Positions 20,768-34,458 are shown, numbered from the stretch's first letter. The stretch is 64,000 nt of DNA from Annona cherimola (GCA_030490835.1 CM059975.1:8437579-8501578), one strand, 5' to 3'. The notes: generated from the sequence alone by a model not told the origin. Program-made: numbers and translations.

Positions 20768-22498
20768 AACAAAATCATTACTCTTAGATATTAGATATAA
20801 TATATTTTATAACGATGGTATGTTGGGGAAATTTTCAAACTTTTAGATAAAAAGTAAATTTTTTTAGAACCGGGAAGATAACGTAATATGACACGACACG
20901 AACAATGATGATGGGTAAATAAAATAAAGTTAAAATAGATATGTTAATTGGATCAGTACTAATATAGAAAATAATTGAATGGTATAATAATTGTATAAAA
21001 AATAAGAAAAATGATTAAAAAATATAATAATTATGAAAGTGAAAATATTTAAATTGAAAAGGTTTAGATTGAAAATTTTTATTGTTAAAATGCGCCCTAA
21101 ATATAAAAAATAAAAATCGAACTTGCTTTCACTTGAACTCTAAATTAATCATATTTTTAAATTGGATTCAAGTTGCAGAAAGGCTGATTCTAATACCATT
21201 GGAACTCAGATTTGGCGCGTTAGGTTCAAGTTCAATTTGATCAAAGTCACACCTCTAATTAGATAATATATTATAAATAACATTTTTATTTATCTCCGAT
21301 AAGTATAACATTTATTTGCACTCTGGTCTAAATCATCGGTGTCTTTGGAAAATTATAAAATTATTGAGATGATTTTTTTGAAATAAGAGGAAATAATATA
21401 CTATGATATAGGTAGTAACTGAAAAATAAAATAATTGTATGAAAATTTATTAATAAATAATTAAAAAGTATAAGATTTGTATAAAAAGTAATGAAATGGT
21501 AGAAAAGTAGAATAGTTATGGGGTAGAAAAGTAGAATAGTTATGGGGAAGAAAACTTTAAAAGGAAAAAGTTTTATAGTGAAACTAAAGTAATCTGCATT
21601 GAGAAGAAAATTACATGATAATATCATTTGGGTTATGTGTTAAAATAAAAGGCCTTTTTCAAATATAAGTATTATATTTGGTCATAATCTCAAATATAAC
21701 CATAACATTTTCAAAATTCCAAATACACTAATTATGTTTGCAATTAATTCAAAAAAAAGCTCATTCCATAGAAAACTACTAGTTAAATTTTTATAGATAC
21801 CTAAATTAACCTTATTATATAATAATAAATGATGCAATGAAATAAAAATAAAATTATGACTCTTTAAATTCAGAACTAACGTGCAATCAAGGCATTACCG
21901 AGTTATAATATTTAATTTTTCAAATTATTCATAAATTTAAAAGACATATTAGTAATTTTACATGTTCGCTAACTATGTTAACTTACAGAATAAATATTTT
22001 TTGAATTAAATGCAAATGTATTGGGTATATTTAAAATTTTAAAAATATTGTAAGTATATTTAGAATTAAAGTTAAACATCACCAGTGTATTTAGAAAAAA
22101 CCCTAAAATAGATAAGATAAAAAACTATTAAAAGCAATTAACAATAAAAACAAAACAATCTTGTTTTATTACGAATCCAATTAAAATTGGCGATAACAAA
22201 TAATGACGAAATAATAATACATGGGCTGATGATAAAACTTGGGTGAAAATGAAAAATTCCAATTTGCTCACCGTCACGGAGCTGAGTTCTTGAGAAACAG
22301 TTCAGAAAAAGGCATGGATGATGCGGGTTGAGGCTAAATGCCCACCAGGGTGCACTTAGTCTCGGTGGACTTGTATCTATTTAATTTATTTTTTTAATAT
22401 CTTTTGAATACTAATTTTTAAAAATTTAAAATAAATATTTTAAATATTTTAAAAATGATAAAAATTAATAAACATATTAAATATACTTAAATTAATAA

Positions 22499-22530
<32 letters not shown>

Positions 22531-22604
22531 CAAAAGAATAAGTTAAAGCACAAGTGGGGGCACAACATTAGGTCCCGAGACGAAGCGACATTTTGTCATT
22601 TTTA
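20768..22604. other. AT-rich intergenic DNA with degraded MITEs
   Basis: No gene is visible. About 21350-21600 looks like a worn family 1 MITE and contains a 27-bp tandem duplication near 21492-21545. About 21640-22110 belongs to another repeat shared with 45180-45620. About 22330-22590 resembles family 2 (agggtgcacttagtctcgg at the left, ttaaatatacttaaatta inside). Confidence 0.5.
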
Positions 22605-22886
22605 AGGTGCGCTTGGCAATTAATAAAATATGTTAAGTTAAAACTTTTCAATCTAAAACTTTTCATTTTCTACAACTATCATAATTTTTAATCATTTTTT
22701 AAAATTTTTCTATACAACTACCCTATTTTTCAATAATTTTTACACAACTATCCACATAACTAACCTATCTATTTTAACTGTATCATCTTTACTACTTATC
22801 ATTACCTCTATCATGTCACATCATTTAACAACTTTTACTCTCCAAAACTTTTCACCAAAAGTTTCATTCATTACCAAATACAACCT
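22605..22886. mobile_element. MITE family 1, worn copy upstream of the At4g15545-like gene
   Basis: The left end is AGGTGCGCTTGGC and the right end ACCAAATACAACCT. The interior matches the family (ctacaactatc, cactacttatcattacc-like blocks, catcatttaacaactttt). It lies about 50 bases before the TATA box at 22933. Confidence 0.7.
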
Positions 22887-22932
22887 TAGCCTATCCCGGC
22901 GCAGAGGCGGAGCGAGTGCAACGTACAATAGC

Positions 22933-22939
22933 TATAAAT
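22933..22939 (+). promoter_or_regulatory. Probable TATA box of the At4g15545-like gene
   Basis: TATAAAT lies about 210 bases upstream of the chosen ATG (23143). That fits a transcript start near 22965 and a leader of about 180 bases. Confidence 0.45.
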
Positions 22940-23142
22940 GTAGTAAACCGGGAGGCCCAAAAGAAAAGCCCATAAACCCACCCATCAGGTAGTCAGGCTT
23001 CACCTCTCTTTTTCCACGTGATTTCGAACACTTGCCGCAGCATGGGAGGGAAAAAGCCTCCAAAAGATTCAAACAGACGTCGCCTTTTTCTCTCTTCCGC
23101 TCCTGGGTAATGCTGCAGCTGTTCTCCTCCGGACCAGAACCA

Positions 23143-26100
23143 ATGAGCAGCTGCAGCAACAGCATCGATGGCGTCGCCGCTGTCGATTTCCACCTTCCCG
23201 ACGAGATCCTCTCCGTTATTCCCACCGACCCCTACGACCAGCTCGACCTGGCGCGGAAAATCACGTCCATGGCGATAGCCGCCCGCGTTTCGAGGCTGGA
23301 GTCCGAGGCTGGGCACCTGCGGCAGAAGCTGACGGAGAAAGAGCGCACTGTGTTCGAGCTGCAGGAGCGTTTGACTCACCTCGAGGATGCATTGCAGCAG
23401 TCGGATGCACGTTTACGGGATGCCATCGATGAAAATGTAAGAACACGGTAGTTCTTCATAGCATTTCTTCTGGTTTTTGCGATCACAGACATTTTCACTT
23501 CATCAATGTCGCTTATTGCAAATGTGAGTTTGTTTTGCCTTTTGAAGACGACGCTAACTAGCGAACGGGATGCTCTGGCTGCGGCGAATAAGAAGCTTCA
23601 ACGGGATTTGGCGAAGGCGAGTGAGATTTCCATGATTCTTTAGCAACAGTGAGCTTACATTTCTTGCACTGAACATCCAGATAGGGATGAAAAGACCCAT
23701 ATTACTTTCAAAAATTGACGTTGTCTCCTCGACCACAGCCCAAACTACGAGTTTCATAGCCTTTTGTGGTGGATAGCGCTCTGCTACTGTCTAGAGCTGT
23801 GGAACAGTTGCAGTTATAAATCTGACTAACAAATCTCTAAAACCTATACCATGGATTTATTTCCTGTAAATAAATGCTGCATTTCGCCATTATTATCGCA
23901 AGGTGGTTCATTTATTGGGAGATAACTCATCGTTGAGTCCATTTGCCTAATTTGTAATATTAGATGTCACTATGTATACAACACCAATAAAAACAAAAAA
24001 AGAAAAAAAAGAAAAAGTTCCACTCGTGGTAGGATTTTTCGACCAAAGAGAGCAACATAACACAAAAAAGATTGGTCTCTATACAGCACCATTAAAATGT
24101 CGCTGGATCTTGGAATCTGCAATCCAAGGAGGCAACTCTCCTAGCTACTTCACTGTGTGAGGGAGACCAGTAAAGCAAATCAATTAGTGGCGTGATCAGT
24201 TGGCAGGATAGGAAATAGAAATGGAAAGAAAATTAGAGGGGTGCTATGAAGTGAATAGAGTTAAAATACATAGAATATATTAGTTGAGATATAAGGTAAA
24301 ACTGAGAAAAGATAAAGGGTGTGTTTGAGAATAGATAAAACTTTTGATGAAAAGTTGTAGAGATGAGAAGTTGTCAAATGATGTGATATGATAGGGGTAA
24401 TAATGAGGAATAAATAGGATAAAGTTGAAATAGATAAGTTTGTTGTGTTGGTAGTTGTGTAGAAATGATTGAAAAGTAGGGTAGTTGTATAGAAAAATGT
24501 AAAAAAATAATTAAAAAATAGGGTAGTTGTGGAGAGTGAAAGGTTTTAGATTGAAAAGTTTTAAATTGACAACTTTTTGTTGTTGCCAAACACACCCAAA
24601 GTTGCTATGAAAAGTGCATATCGAATAAACTTTTTGGAAATAGATTTTCCAGCTGGGTTTGGCAAGTGATAGAAAAAAATGGGACAAAATTACGGGGAGA
24701 AATTTTTAAAAGTAAGAGAGTAATGTGATGTGTTATAAGTAATGATTAAGAATAAAGAGAATAAAGATAAAATAAATATAGGAGTTAAAGGGGAGCCTTG
24801 GCATGATGGTAAAAGTTGTCGCCGTGTGACTTGAAGGTCATGAGTTGAGTTGTGGAAACCACCTCTTGGTTGCACACTACAGACCCTGAGCCTGTGCATG
24901 CAAGAGCTTAACGCACTGGGCGCCAAATGTTTTATGGAATCTTTGCAGTTGTTGTATCTAAAAATGAGAGCTATAACATAAATAAAGATAAAATCGATAG
25001 GGTATTGATGGTAAAAATACGGTCCATGATTGAAAAACATGTGATAATAAAAAATGTTGATTATTATGAATAATTGCAAACAGTATATGTCACCTCAAAT
25101 TAACTGATGAGGGTGTATTTGCTTTGTGGTAAAAAATTGGTAGAAGACATCTTGGATAAGAGGGTGAAAGTTTATTTTTTCTTTTAGGATGCTGGCATGG
25201 CAATTAATTATACATAACAGGTCTAGCTTTCTCATAGTTAAGATTTTTACTTAATCTTTAATGACCAGCACACAAGAAAAGGATGGCAAAGGATGAGGGA
25301 ACTTTTCCTTCTCCTTTGAATCTTTGTATGTATCCAACAACATTCTAAGTTCCTATATCATTTGTTTGTTCAGTTCCAAGGTAATTTTTTTATCTCTCCA
25401 TCCAGAAACCCCCTAAAAGGATCTGCATTGTTAAGATTGTGAGAGGTGATTTGCTCAATTTGAGTCTCCTACTCCAGACAGTCCAACAGCGACATTTTTC
25501 ACATCCTGTTTCCTTTTTCAATGCTCTCGACAACAGGATATCAAACATCCATCATGGTTTTCTATGATTTTTACAGAAAAGCCAATTGACTGCTGAATTT
25601 ATTACTTTTCGTCTATGCAAACTGTTGTTGATTGGATTTCTGTCTTTATTTGATGACTTCAGCATCATGCTTGTCCTCTGCTTCTATGCAATCTATATCC
25701 TTTTGGCTGCGTTCTTTCTTTGTCCAACAAACTGAATAGATGGTTTTAACAGCTTGAGACCTTCAAGAGGCAGCTGATGCAGTCCCTGAAAGATGAAAGT
25801 TCCCCTGTAAGGCAACAGGATGCTGGTGGCTTTAAATTTATAGATCTCTCTCTCTCTCTCTCTCTCTGCCTTTCTTAGATGTGACTTCTGAAAAAACGAC
25901 TTTTGTTGGATGTGTGAAAATTGCAGACAGAAGCCATTGATATAAGGACTTGCGATCACCCAATTGCTCAAGTCTCTTCACTAAATGGTACCTGTAATCC
26001 TGACTGATGCCACTTTCCATCAATCTAAATGCTATATGCTATACTCTTATCTTTTCCAAAACCAATTTCGTACATTTACTGTCATTGTTGTACTTGTGAT

Positions 26101-27682
26101 GCGTCAGATGAAGGTTCTAATGGCTACATAAAACCAAACATAAGTCATGGCTTCACAGGAGTCTCAGTTTATGATGGTATGCTCTACTCCTCTTCATGGT
26201 GGTCAACTGATCAATGGGCCAGTTAGATCCATGTTTTCCTAGCCAGGCCCATCTCCTATAACTTCCATATGTGCTAGTACTCAGACAGGTTGACATGTTC
26301 ATATGGCAAGACATGTACTTTCTTGCTAGTTTTTGTTGTTATAAATTTGCTTGCAACTAACGGGCAGTGTTTCTCAAAGATAAAGAAAGAAAGAGTACTC
26401 TATGATTCATTTTAAACTTGCCTGTTTATAGCTTCAAGGCATCATGGCCGATGGCTGTCTCTGTCTCCATACATCAAATCACAAGCCACATCGCCAAATG
26501 TGATATCAACAGCTATTACTCCTGGTAGGTGTTCAAATTTAGGATCTCCTAAAAGAGCTTCTGGTGCTGGATCACCCACAAGACCACAGTTTGAAGCACG
26601 GACATCATTGTCATCATGGTACCCATCCAGTCAGCAGTCTTCTGCAGCAAGCTCCCCTCCACGTGGACCTCCAATTCCAAATCGTAATGCATGTATGGTT
26701 TCTTGTTTGTAATTTCAGTCAATGATTTGATTTTTTTGCATTTGCTTGAAGCTTATTCCTTTGTATTACCAGTAGATAAGGTTTCTTATATATGGCTCCA
26801 GTTAATATAGTTCTCTTTTATCCCTTTCTTTGTAGCTTATTCCTTATGGGATACCAGTTGATTGTTTTGCATGTTTATATTCCCTCCAATAATGCCAATG
26901 CTAACGTTTTTAATATAATATCAGCTCGCACTCCTCGGATTGATGGGAAGGAGTTCTTTCGTCAAGCCAGGTTGGCACATGTCTTAACTTTTGGTCCAGA
27001 ATTTTTTTTCTTTTTTTCTTTTTTGCAATTATGGTGTCATGTTCCATTTGACTGCAGCTTCCGATGTCTCCATTCCTTACAAGTTGATGTTTTGTCTAGT
27101 GATCTAGACAGTTGCTTTCGATTGTAATTTTATTCTCCAGTAAATGTATAATTAAGATAAATTGAAGTAATGATCTTAATTTCCCTGAAAGGCAATTATA
27201 GCATTCCAATCTAGAATTCTGATGTATCCTCTGACTGTGGTGGATAGCATACCATCAGCTCAGGAGTCTCAGTTACCAGATGATACAAAGTATCGTACAT
27301 GCGGTGCAACTCTGATGCACTGGGACACTAGAATTTTGTAGTCAACATGGCAACTTATTGTTTAGACTGTTGAAGGTTTTGTCTTTGATTCAGGAACTGC
27401 CTCTCGTATGAACAATTTAGTGCATTTCTAGCCAACATCAAGGAGCTCAACGCACGTAAGCAATCACGGGAGGTACATACTCTTGCATCCAAATAGCTTG
27501 AGGAACTCTTGCATCTGGTGTTTCTTGTAGTTGATGTGAACTGCTGATGATGCTTTTGACTGTGATATTCACTAACGACATAATGGCAGGAAACCCTGAA
27601 GAGGGCAGAAGAGATATTCGGCATAGACAACAAAGATCTTTACTTATCCTTTCAAGGACTACTCAATCGTAATGTGTCCTAA
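23143..27682 (+). CDS. Coiled-coil protein, At4g15545 family
   Basis: Exons: 23143-23436, 23548-23616, 25753-25806, 25927-25987, 26108-26176, 26432-26683, 26925-26970, 27394-27472, 27590-27682. They total 1017 nt (338 aa plus stop), in frame throughout. The N-terminal block FHLPDEILSVIPTDPYDQLD (from residue 16) is the family signature. A charged coiled coil covers about 45-135 and ends in LETFKRQLMQSLKDES. Residues about 190-262 are rich in Ser, Pro and Gln. The C-terminus holds PRIDGKEFFRQA, LSYEQFSAFLANIKELNA and a terminal AEEIFG segment. I recall Arabidopsis At4g15545 being reported as an ER-linked NAI2-interacting protein; the biochemical function is not clear to me. I chose the ATG at 23143; another in-frame ATG lies at 23110. 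The second intron appears to begin GC. Confidence 0.92.
24317..24597. mobile_element. MITE family 1, TSD AAA
   Basis: GGGTGTGTTTG at the left and GCCAAACACACCC at the right, flanked by AAA on both sides (24314-24316 and 24598-24600). The interior is in the same orientation as the 3650-3895 copy (gtgatatgataggggtaat, gaaaagtagggtagttgtat). Lies inside an intron. Confidence 0.9.
24792..24930 (+). mobile_element. Au-type SINE
   Basis: It begins GGAGCCTTGGCATGATGG (tRNA-like A box), then gtgtgacttgaaggtcatga and a worn B box (gagttgagttgtgg). It continues with ccacctcttg, acagaccctgagcc and gagcttaacgcactgggc. This order matches the plant Au SINE as I remember it. It sits within an older MITE-like sequence in the second intron of the At4g15545-like gene. 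Confidence 0.8.
25844..25867. repeat. CT microsatellite
   Basis: About twelve CT dinucleotides in the short intron between the third and fourth exons of the At4g15545-like gene. Confidence 0.9.
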
Positions 27683-30100
27683 GAGGGCAACCCAAAAAAA
27701 AAAAAAAAAGAGCAAGGTAAGCATTGCTTTCTTCACTGTCATACACATCAGTCCATTCATCACAGAGGACAGTCTAGTTTCTCTGTGATAAAAGTGGAGA
27801 ATGGCATATGCTAAACCAGCATGATACTGGGAAGTTCTCAAGGCAGGACCTGACTGATCTGTGCCAAAGTGTCCCAAGCATCAGCCAAATTGCCACATTC
27901 AGCAGCAAGTGCACGATTTAAGCTGCATGCTGCTTGTATGGATACTGACAATCTCTAATTCAGCTTGGATATAAATGCGCATCCATTTTGAAGTATAGGC
28001 GTTTTAGGTGCCAGCATATTGGTTTTCTTAAGACATCTTGTTGTGCTGTTTCTGTATCTCCAGGTTACTCATTGCTCGGTTCTGCATGGTGTGGTCTTGG
28101 CACCTGTGCAGCTGTGGTACCTGGAAGTTCTGGATATTTTTCCTAACTCAGTTCCTTGTGCACTGCAATACATGGTTTAACTAGCCATTCTGTAACATTT
28201 CTCTTGTTTCAAAACACGCAGCTTACGAGTGGGCTTGTTTTGATCTGGAACCAAACAGCATTCGTGCGCGTTTTTTTTTTTGAAAAAAAAATTGGACAGA
28301 CAGAAATCCAAGTGCCAAATTGTGCATTTGTTCTAGTCTAATTCTTATTTCTTTGTCTACCTGCATTCCTCATCCCTTTCTCTCATTTCGTGGTGGAGTT
28401 GCCAAACTAAGCATTTGATCTGGTTGGTTCAGTGGCTGCTTTTATTCTGTTTTGCTAAGCTGCTTACATAAACTCTTGCATACCGGCCAACTGAATTTAT
28501 ATGGGATTCTTACAAGCGACGATCCACTTTTGATTGTGACGATTTAAAAAAAAAAAGTGCCAAAAGATTTAATAGTCGCAACCTTGCAGCTGTGTAAATC
28601 TAGTTCTTTTGAGCCGTTTATGGATATATTTTGGCATCAGAATGACCGAATCCTATTGTCTGATCAGCTATAAAAAAAACAACTGTAAAAACTGAATAAA
28701 AGCAAAGTGTGTGCAATGTTTTAAAAACCGAACTGGGCAATGAATTAGTTTTGTGACTGGTTTTTGGTTTTTTCGGTTCAACCGGTGCAAACCGATAGTC
28801 AAACCGGAAAAAACAAGTGAACTGGGACATGACCGGTTCACGGTCCAACTACTCCAACCGCTCGGTTCGGTCTGGTTTTTAAAACAGTGAGTGTGTGTAT
28901 ATATATATATATATTTATATTTAAAAACGCATGAGCAAGGTTAAAATCTTGTATGTTATCAAGCATCCTCGGAAAATGTTGGCATAGAAATTCTGTGGTG
29001 GGGATGTTTTACTCAATGGTTAAACGTATTAATTTACAAAATCTAATTTATTTATCACATTTAAAACTATTTAATCAAGTAAGATTAAAAAAAAATCTAA
29101 TCTTCTATGAATTTGTATGTTAACCCTTGCACAGTTACGTGAAGAATTTCCGCTACAACCATTTGGTCAAACTGTTTCTGTCTGAACATTTCCCTCGGAC
29201 GATACCTTGTATTCTCTGTAACACTGACGAGGTGAGATTTAAATTCATGGCTGCCTAAAGATACAACAGTTTACAAAAATCTTAATGCCATGATACGGTC
29301 AAACCTGGGTTAGCCGTCAAACGACATGCGTACATGGTCTATCCCGAAGTTGATTCTTGCCTCTATCTGGGATCCGGTGGGGTACCCATTGGAGCCACAG
29401 CCACCTCTCTTTACAAGCAATTTGTGTGAGTGAAGCCAAGGACGAACCTTGTTCTTTCTACATCATATCTACATTTTTCTTTTTCCATTTGGGTCTTAGA
29501 AGATGATTAATGATGGGACCCTGCCAATTGCACTTGAATGACCCCCGTAAGCATATTCTTTGTAAGATGGAAGTGTGTTTATAATTTGGACCGGTAATCT
29601 AGATCTGCGTGCAACCCATATGCAAGTCCACAGAATTACAGAATTTTCATACATACTTAGCATACCAGGCTTTGTATTTAATTCTCATAAAATGTCCTCC
29701 GTGTGCACAGGGACCATAGAATTTGTGAATTGGCCGCGGGGGGAAGGAATTCTTCTTCTTTTAACAGGAGTGCTCGCTGCTCAGGTCTATTGAAGATTAT
29801 TTTCTATAATTATTTATGACTACAGTATGTACTATTAAGAGCATGTTTGGTTAAAAATTTGCAAGCAAAAGATGTACTTTATGGTGTTTGGACATAAACA
29901 TAAGGGCATACTGAATTATGATATGCTTGGTCACAATTCATTCACTTTTTTCGTATGATATTTGTCTACCTACTTACTTTTTCATATTGACTTAATCTTA
30001 CTTTTTCATATTGATTTAATTTTAGTGATTGTTTCCTTTTCATTAAAATTAATTTATTTTATCTTTGTTAACTCTATAACTAAAATTTTTTTCCCTTTCA
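27683..30100. other. Downstream of the At4g15545-like gene, intergenic
   Basis: The first several hundred bases are probably 3' untranslated sequence. No other gene is visible. At 28718-28885 a short element has inverted ends (GTTTTAAAAACC and GGTTTTTAAAAC) and internal accggttca-type repeats, typical of a small DNA transposon. Confidence 0.5.
28718..28885. mobile_element. Small inverted-repeat element (MITE)
   Basis: The ends gttttaaaaaccgaac and ggtctggtttttaaaac are inverse. The 168-bp interior contains repeated cggttcaaccgg-like stretches. I could not define a clear target duplication. Confidence 0.5.
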
Positions 30101-31799
30101 TTTGGTTCAGGGTATGTTTTACTATATCTAAAACTTTTCATTTTCCAAAGTTATCTTTTTAATTATTTTTTATATCTTCTTATGCGGTAACTTTACTTTT
30201 CAATCATTTCTACATAACTACCCGTACACTAGTCTATCTATTTTAATTTTATTCTTTTTATTCTATATTATCATTCATGTCATATCACATCATTTTTTCT
30301 TATTTTAAAAACTTTTACCTCAAAAATTTTTTCTTCCAAAACTATGGCTTGAACAAAGATATGATTGCTTTAAAAGAAAAAAAGCTCAAAAGCATGGATG
30401 TAAAAGAGTAAAAAGAAGTACAAATGGATGTGTTTGTTTTATTAATATTTTTGTTTAATGTTGCATTTAATTACTGCAACAATCTTACTTTTGATACCAT
30501 TCTTAATATTCTTTTTTCGAAATTACCTATATTATTATTATTATTCACAGTTGGCATCATTTTTTTTTATTAATTGACATGAATTATTATATCCTTAAAT
30601 TTTTTTATCTATTTAATCTAATGTATTTTTTCCTTATCTTTTAAGTCTCTTTCACATAAAACCAATCTAAAAGTTCAAAGTAAATTTATCATGCATATTA
30701 CTGTTTTATTTCTTCTACAAAATGTAATAGTCACGGATTAATCTTTAGAGCAAGAACGCAAATTACCCACCATGCAACCAACAGCATAGTACAGATTAAA
30801 ATGTTGTTGCTGGGCTCAGAAACCAATTGGTCAATCTACTCTCCATCAAGTGGATCAGCAGATGAGTGGCCCCGAGCAATGATCAATGGGATTGCAAGCA
30901 ACGGCAAAGATATGATGACTATTTGTCTACCTGCATTTTTTTCACTTGATCCCTACTCTCCAATTCAAGTTAACTTTCTTTCCTCCCTTTCCCCCCTTAT
31001 AAACACACCACATGCGAAGGTGGAGAGCAGGCGACGTAGTTGCATTCCCTTGATCTGATTTGTAAACGAAAAGCCAGACAACCCCAAAAAAGGGCCCTCA
31101 CCAAAGGCACAAGAGGGTCCTAAAGAACAAGATACTTGTAGGCAGGGTCCGAAGGCATGCATAGCATGCAGCAAGAGGAAGGACAGCCCTTGGAGGAGGA
31201 TGAAAAGCCCAATCTCCAGTGATCTTATGCTGTTAGGCAACATGACAAGTTACGCTAAGAGATTCACATGTAACGTATCAAACAGCAATCATCAATCAGG
31301 GGAGAGAACAGGATGCCATTTTGAGAAGATAGACAGAAATTTTTTGTCAGATTGGGGGATTGCAATCTCACCTGCATCTTTTGTTGGCTTCATGGCCAAG
31401 TCCACTTGGGATAGCCAGGAAAATGTTCCTACCAAAATATCTGTTATGCTGTTTCTACCAAATAGTTTGGATTGCCTTCAACACATGCTGATGTGTCTGC
31501 ACTCATGTCAGATACCATGGGACACACCATCTCCTCCCCCCCTCCCCTCCTTTCCCTTAGTAAAGGACTCATTTCATCAATGTGAGCTTTGGAACATAAT
31601 TTATCTATTTACCCAATGGCCTTTTTAAAATTGAGATGGTTAGGAAACATGCTCAGTTCTAAACTCCAATGGCCCAACAATTTTAAATTTTTTATAGTAT
31701 TGCACAGGAAGCAACAAACTTGTATGCATACAAAAGGGTGTTGGTTGGAAAGATGAACCATCATTCTACATATGCAATATTTGAGAACATATTTTTTTA
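30100..31799. other. Intergenic, no gene recognised
   Basis: About 30107-30345 is a degraded family 1 MITE (aacttttcattttcc, caatcatttctacataactaccc). About 30720-31640 is less AT-rich and has TATAAAC near 30997 and open frames of up to 142 codons on the plus strand. None of these proteins resembles a family I know, so I leave it unassigned. Confidence 0.4.
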
Positions 31800-32090
31800 G
31801 GATGTGTTTGTTTTTAAATAAAATTTTTCCTACAAACTTTTTTAATCTAAAACTTTTTACTATCTACAACTACTTAAATTTTTAATTATTTTTGCACATT
31901 TTTCTATACAAACTATCCTACTTTTCAATTATTTCAACACGACTATCTATACATCCAACCTATCTATTTTAACTTTATTCTCTTTATTCTTCATTATTAC
32001 CATATCATATTACATTATTTGATTTCATTTCAACAACTTTTATACTAAAAACTTTTTGTTTAAAAGTTTTATCACTTTCCAAACACACCA
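31800..32090. mobile_element. MITE family 1, TSD TTA
   Basis: GGATGTGTTTG at the left and CCAAACACACCA at the right, flanked by TTA on both sides (31797-31799 and 32091-32093). The interior carries the family's tracts (ctatctacaactac, caacacgactatc, ttaactttattctcttt). Confidence 0.85.
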
Positions 32091-33127
32091 TTAGTTAAAA
32101 AGTTTATTTATTTTTGTTTATTTACTTATAACTGATATTAATCTTTCAACATATATTTCACTTTTTCCCTTTTATTTCCACTTATATCTGTTCCAACAAC
32201 TAAACTAGGTTTCATTTGGAATGAGGGAAATGGGTGGCGTTTAATTAGATGTTAGCTGCTTCTTGATTTTTTTAAAAATTTTATACACTTTCCCATCTAA
32301 CAGTTAACAAAAAGGAAAGGAATGGAAAAGATGAAAACAGAATTTTAGAATTTTTTCCTAGCATGATAAGATTCAAAGACAACTTATACAATTGGCTAAG
32401 CAACTCCCAAAACACCCATAGTAATGACTAATGACTAAGCAAATGTTATATTTGGTTGGAAACCTCAAAACGATGGAATGAATTCCTCAACAACTGAACA
32501 TGCCCTTGGTTCCACTTGTGTAACACTAGCACCTTGGAAGAGTACAAATTATTCCCACTGGATCGCACAAACTGGCATTAAAAAGAAAATTACAAAAATA
32601 GCCCAACATCGTTTCTCAAACATCTCGCCAGTAGTTCTCCTTCCACATGCCCATCACGCATGCCTCAGATAAATATGAGCAGAAGGACATAATCTGTGTA
32701 TACCATGGCTCTAAATTCAAAGCTGATAAAAAAAATCCCAGACAGAAATCATGGCTGCTCGTCAGAAAATGGATGAAAATAAATGGATGGTCCAAAATTA
32801 GAATAGGAGATGAATTTAAATGATTGGAACAACATTTTTCAATTTTATTTTTTCAATCCCTCCATCTACAACTGTATCTATAATTTAGAAGGACTCGATG
32901 TACATAATTTTCTGCAATGTTTACAATGGATAAAATTCCGAGGTGCTTGAAGAGACTGTGAGCTATACAACTGGGGAGCCCAGCTCAAAAGAAAGAAAGC
33001 ACCGGATGCCGAGCGGCCGTACGAGATCTTGCAGTGAATTTTGGTGGGAGCTTACAGCTATGGAAACAGCCCTGCTTGTGCATCCCTTATCTAAAAAACA
33101 ACCGCAATTTTTGACACAAGAGTGTCG

Positions 33128-33390
33128 AGAGCATTTGGAGAAGTGACAAAAAATTTTTAGACGAAAAGTTTTTGAATTTGAAGATAATAATGTAATATGT
33201 TATGGATAATAATAAGGAGTAAAAAGAGTAAAGTTAAAATAGATAATTTACTTGTATAGAAATGATTAGAAAGTAAATGTGGTTGTATAAAAAGATGTGA
33301 AAAATAATTAAAAATTAGATAATTATGAACAGTGAAATGTTTTTAATTAAAAAGTTTTAGCTTAATTTTTTTTAATTGTCAAACACACCG
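33128..33390. mobile_element. MITE family 1, left end worn
   Basis: The right end is CAAACACACCG. The interior has agataatttacttgta, gaaatgattagaaagta and tataaaaagatgtga, parallel to the 3650-3895 copy. Confidence 0.65.
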
Positions 33391-33865
33391 TTGGAATTGA
33401 CTGAGCTGTCTTTTCCATACTGCACATATATATAGACACAGGCCATGGATTGCAGCTGAAATTGATAGACCGATGGAGGGTGAAACAACTCAATAGGATT
33501 TTACTAGGAATATTAGTGAATAAAAGAATTATATTAATTTAGTAGTTGGATAACCTGAACGAGCCAATTACATCACTTTTTAGGTTGTAACCATGATTGA
33601 TAGATTCGACTGGAAACTGTCGGTCTATATGAGTTGTAGTAGCAGCTCTTGTGCGTATCTCTTACCAAATTAAGCTGCAGTTTAATTGGTGTCCATGATA
33701 AGATTTTTCAGATATTCACCCATTTTTACTCCATTCCAATGTATGCATGCTTTGTTTATTAAAAAAAAATGCATGCTTTCTTACCAACACTTGGATTATC
33801 ATAAGAAGAATGTGCGACATACATAAAAATAGTTGCTAACGTGGGTATAAAAGTTATGTGTTATG

Positions 33866-33960
33866 CTATCAAGCCTTAGTGGTAACCAGCTCGCTCGGGT
33901 TCAAATCACCTCTCTTTGGTGAGGAATTTTACATGTGTCCTCCTGAAAAGTTGAGGGTTT
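33866..33960 (+). repeat. Possible tRNA-derived SINE relic
   Basis: AGCCTTAGTGGTAACCAGC resembles an A box and GGGTTCAAATC a B box, about 30 bases apart. The rest is undefined. Similar patterns occur near 36095 and 47250-47330. Confidence 0.3.
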
Positions 33961-34173
33961 TACAATTTCCTTCATGAGATATTTTTTTTTTTACAGATTT
34001 GTCCTTGGTATTGGGGTGTTTAGAGAAAAATTCCCTCCTTGTGAATATGCTAGATTGTAATATGAAAGTTATCAAGTTATGTGTTATTAAGTAGCTTGTA
34101 GAGTTGTATTATTTTATGTGAAGTGGAATAGACTTTTTAACTTCATTAGGTTTTTAAAGATAGAATCGATTAA

Positions 34174-34458
34174 GGAGGCGTTTGTTTTTCAAAACTTTTC
34201 AACTTAGAACTTTTTAATATAAAAATTTTCACTCTTCATAACAACTTTTTTTTTAAATATTTTCACTTCTTCCTATATAATTATTTACTTTTCAATCATT
34301 TCTATACAACTACCTATATATATCTAACATATATCTTTTAATTTTATTCTCTTTATTTCTTATTATTATTCTTGTCATATTATATTATTTTTTCTTATTT
34401 TAAAAATTTTTATAGCGAAAATTTTCATTAAAAATTTTATCACTTTTCAAACACACCC
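34174..34458. mobile_element. MITE family 1 copy
   Basis: GGAGGCGTTTG at the left and CAAACACACCC at the right, flanked by TAA and GAA. The interior is the A/T-rich family sequence in the orientation of 3922-4188. Confidence 0.75.

Larger units (their letters stand above)
23617..25752 (+). other. Large intron with GC donor and nested repeats
   Basis: After the codons for LQRDLAK the sequence reads AAG|GCGAGT, and the next exon begins CTTGAGACC. Joining here keeps the conserved AKLETFKRQL. The nearby GTGAGA would shift the frame into a stop. The intron holds a family 1 MITE, an Au-type SINE and more MITE debris. Confidence 0.75.

Noticed and set aside
31200..31628. 142-codon open frame as a gene
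   Set aside because: No recognisable domain, no clear splice partners, and poly(C)/poly(T) tracts in the frame.
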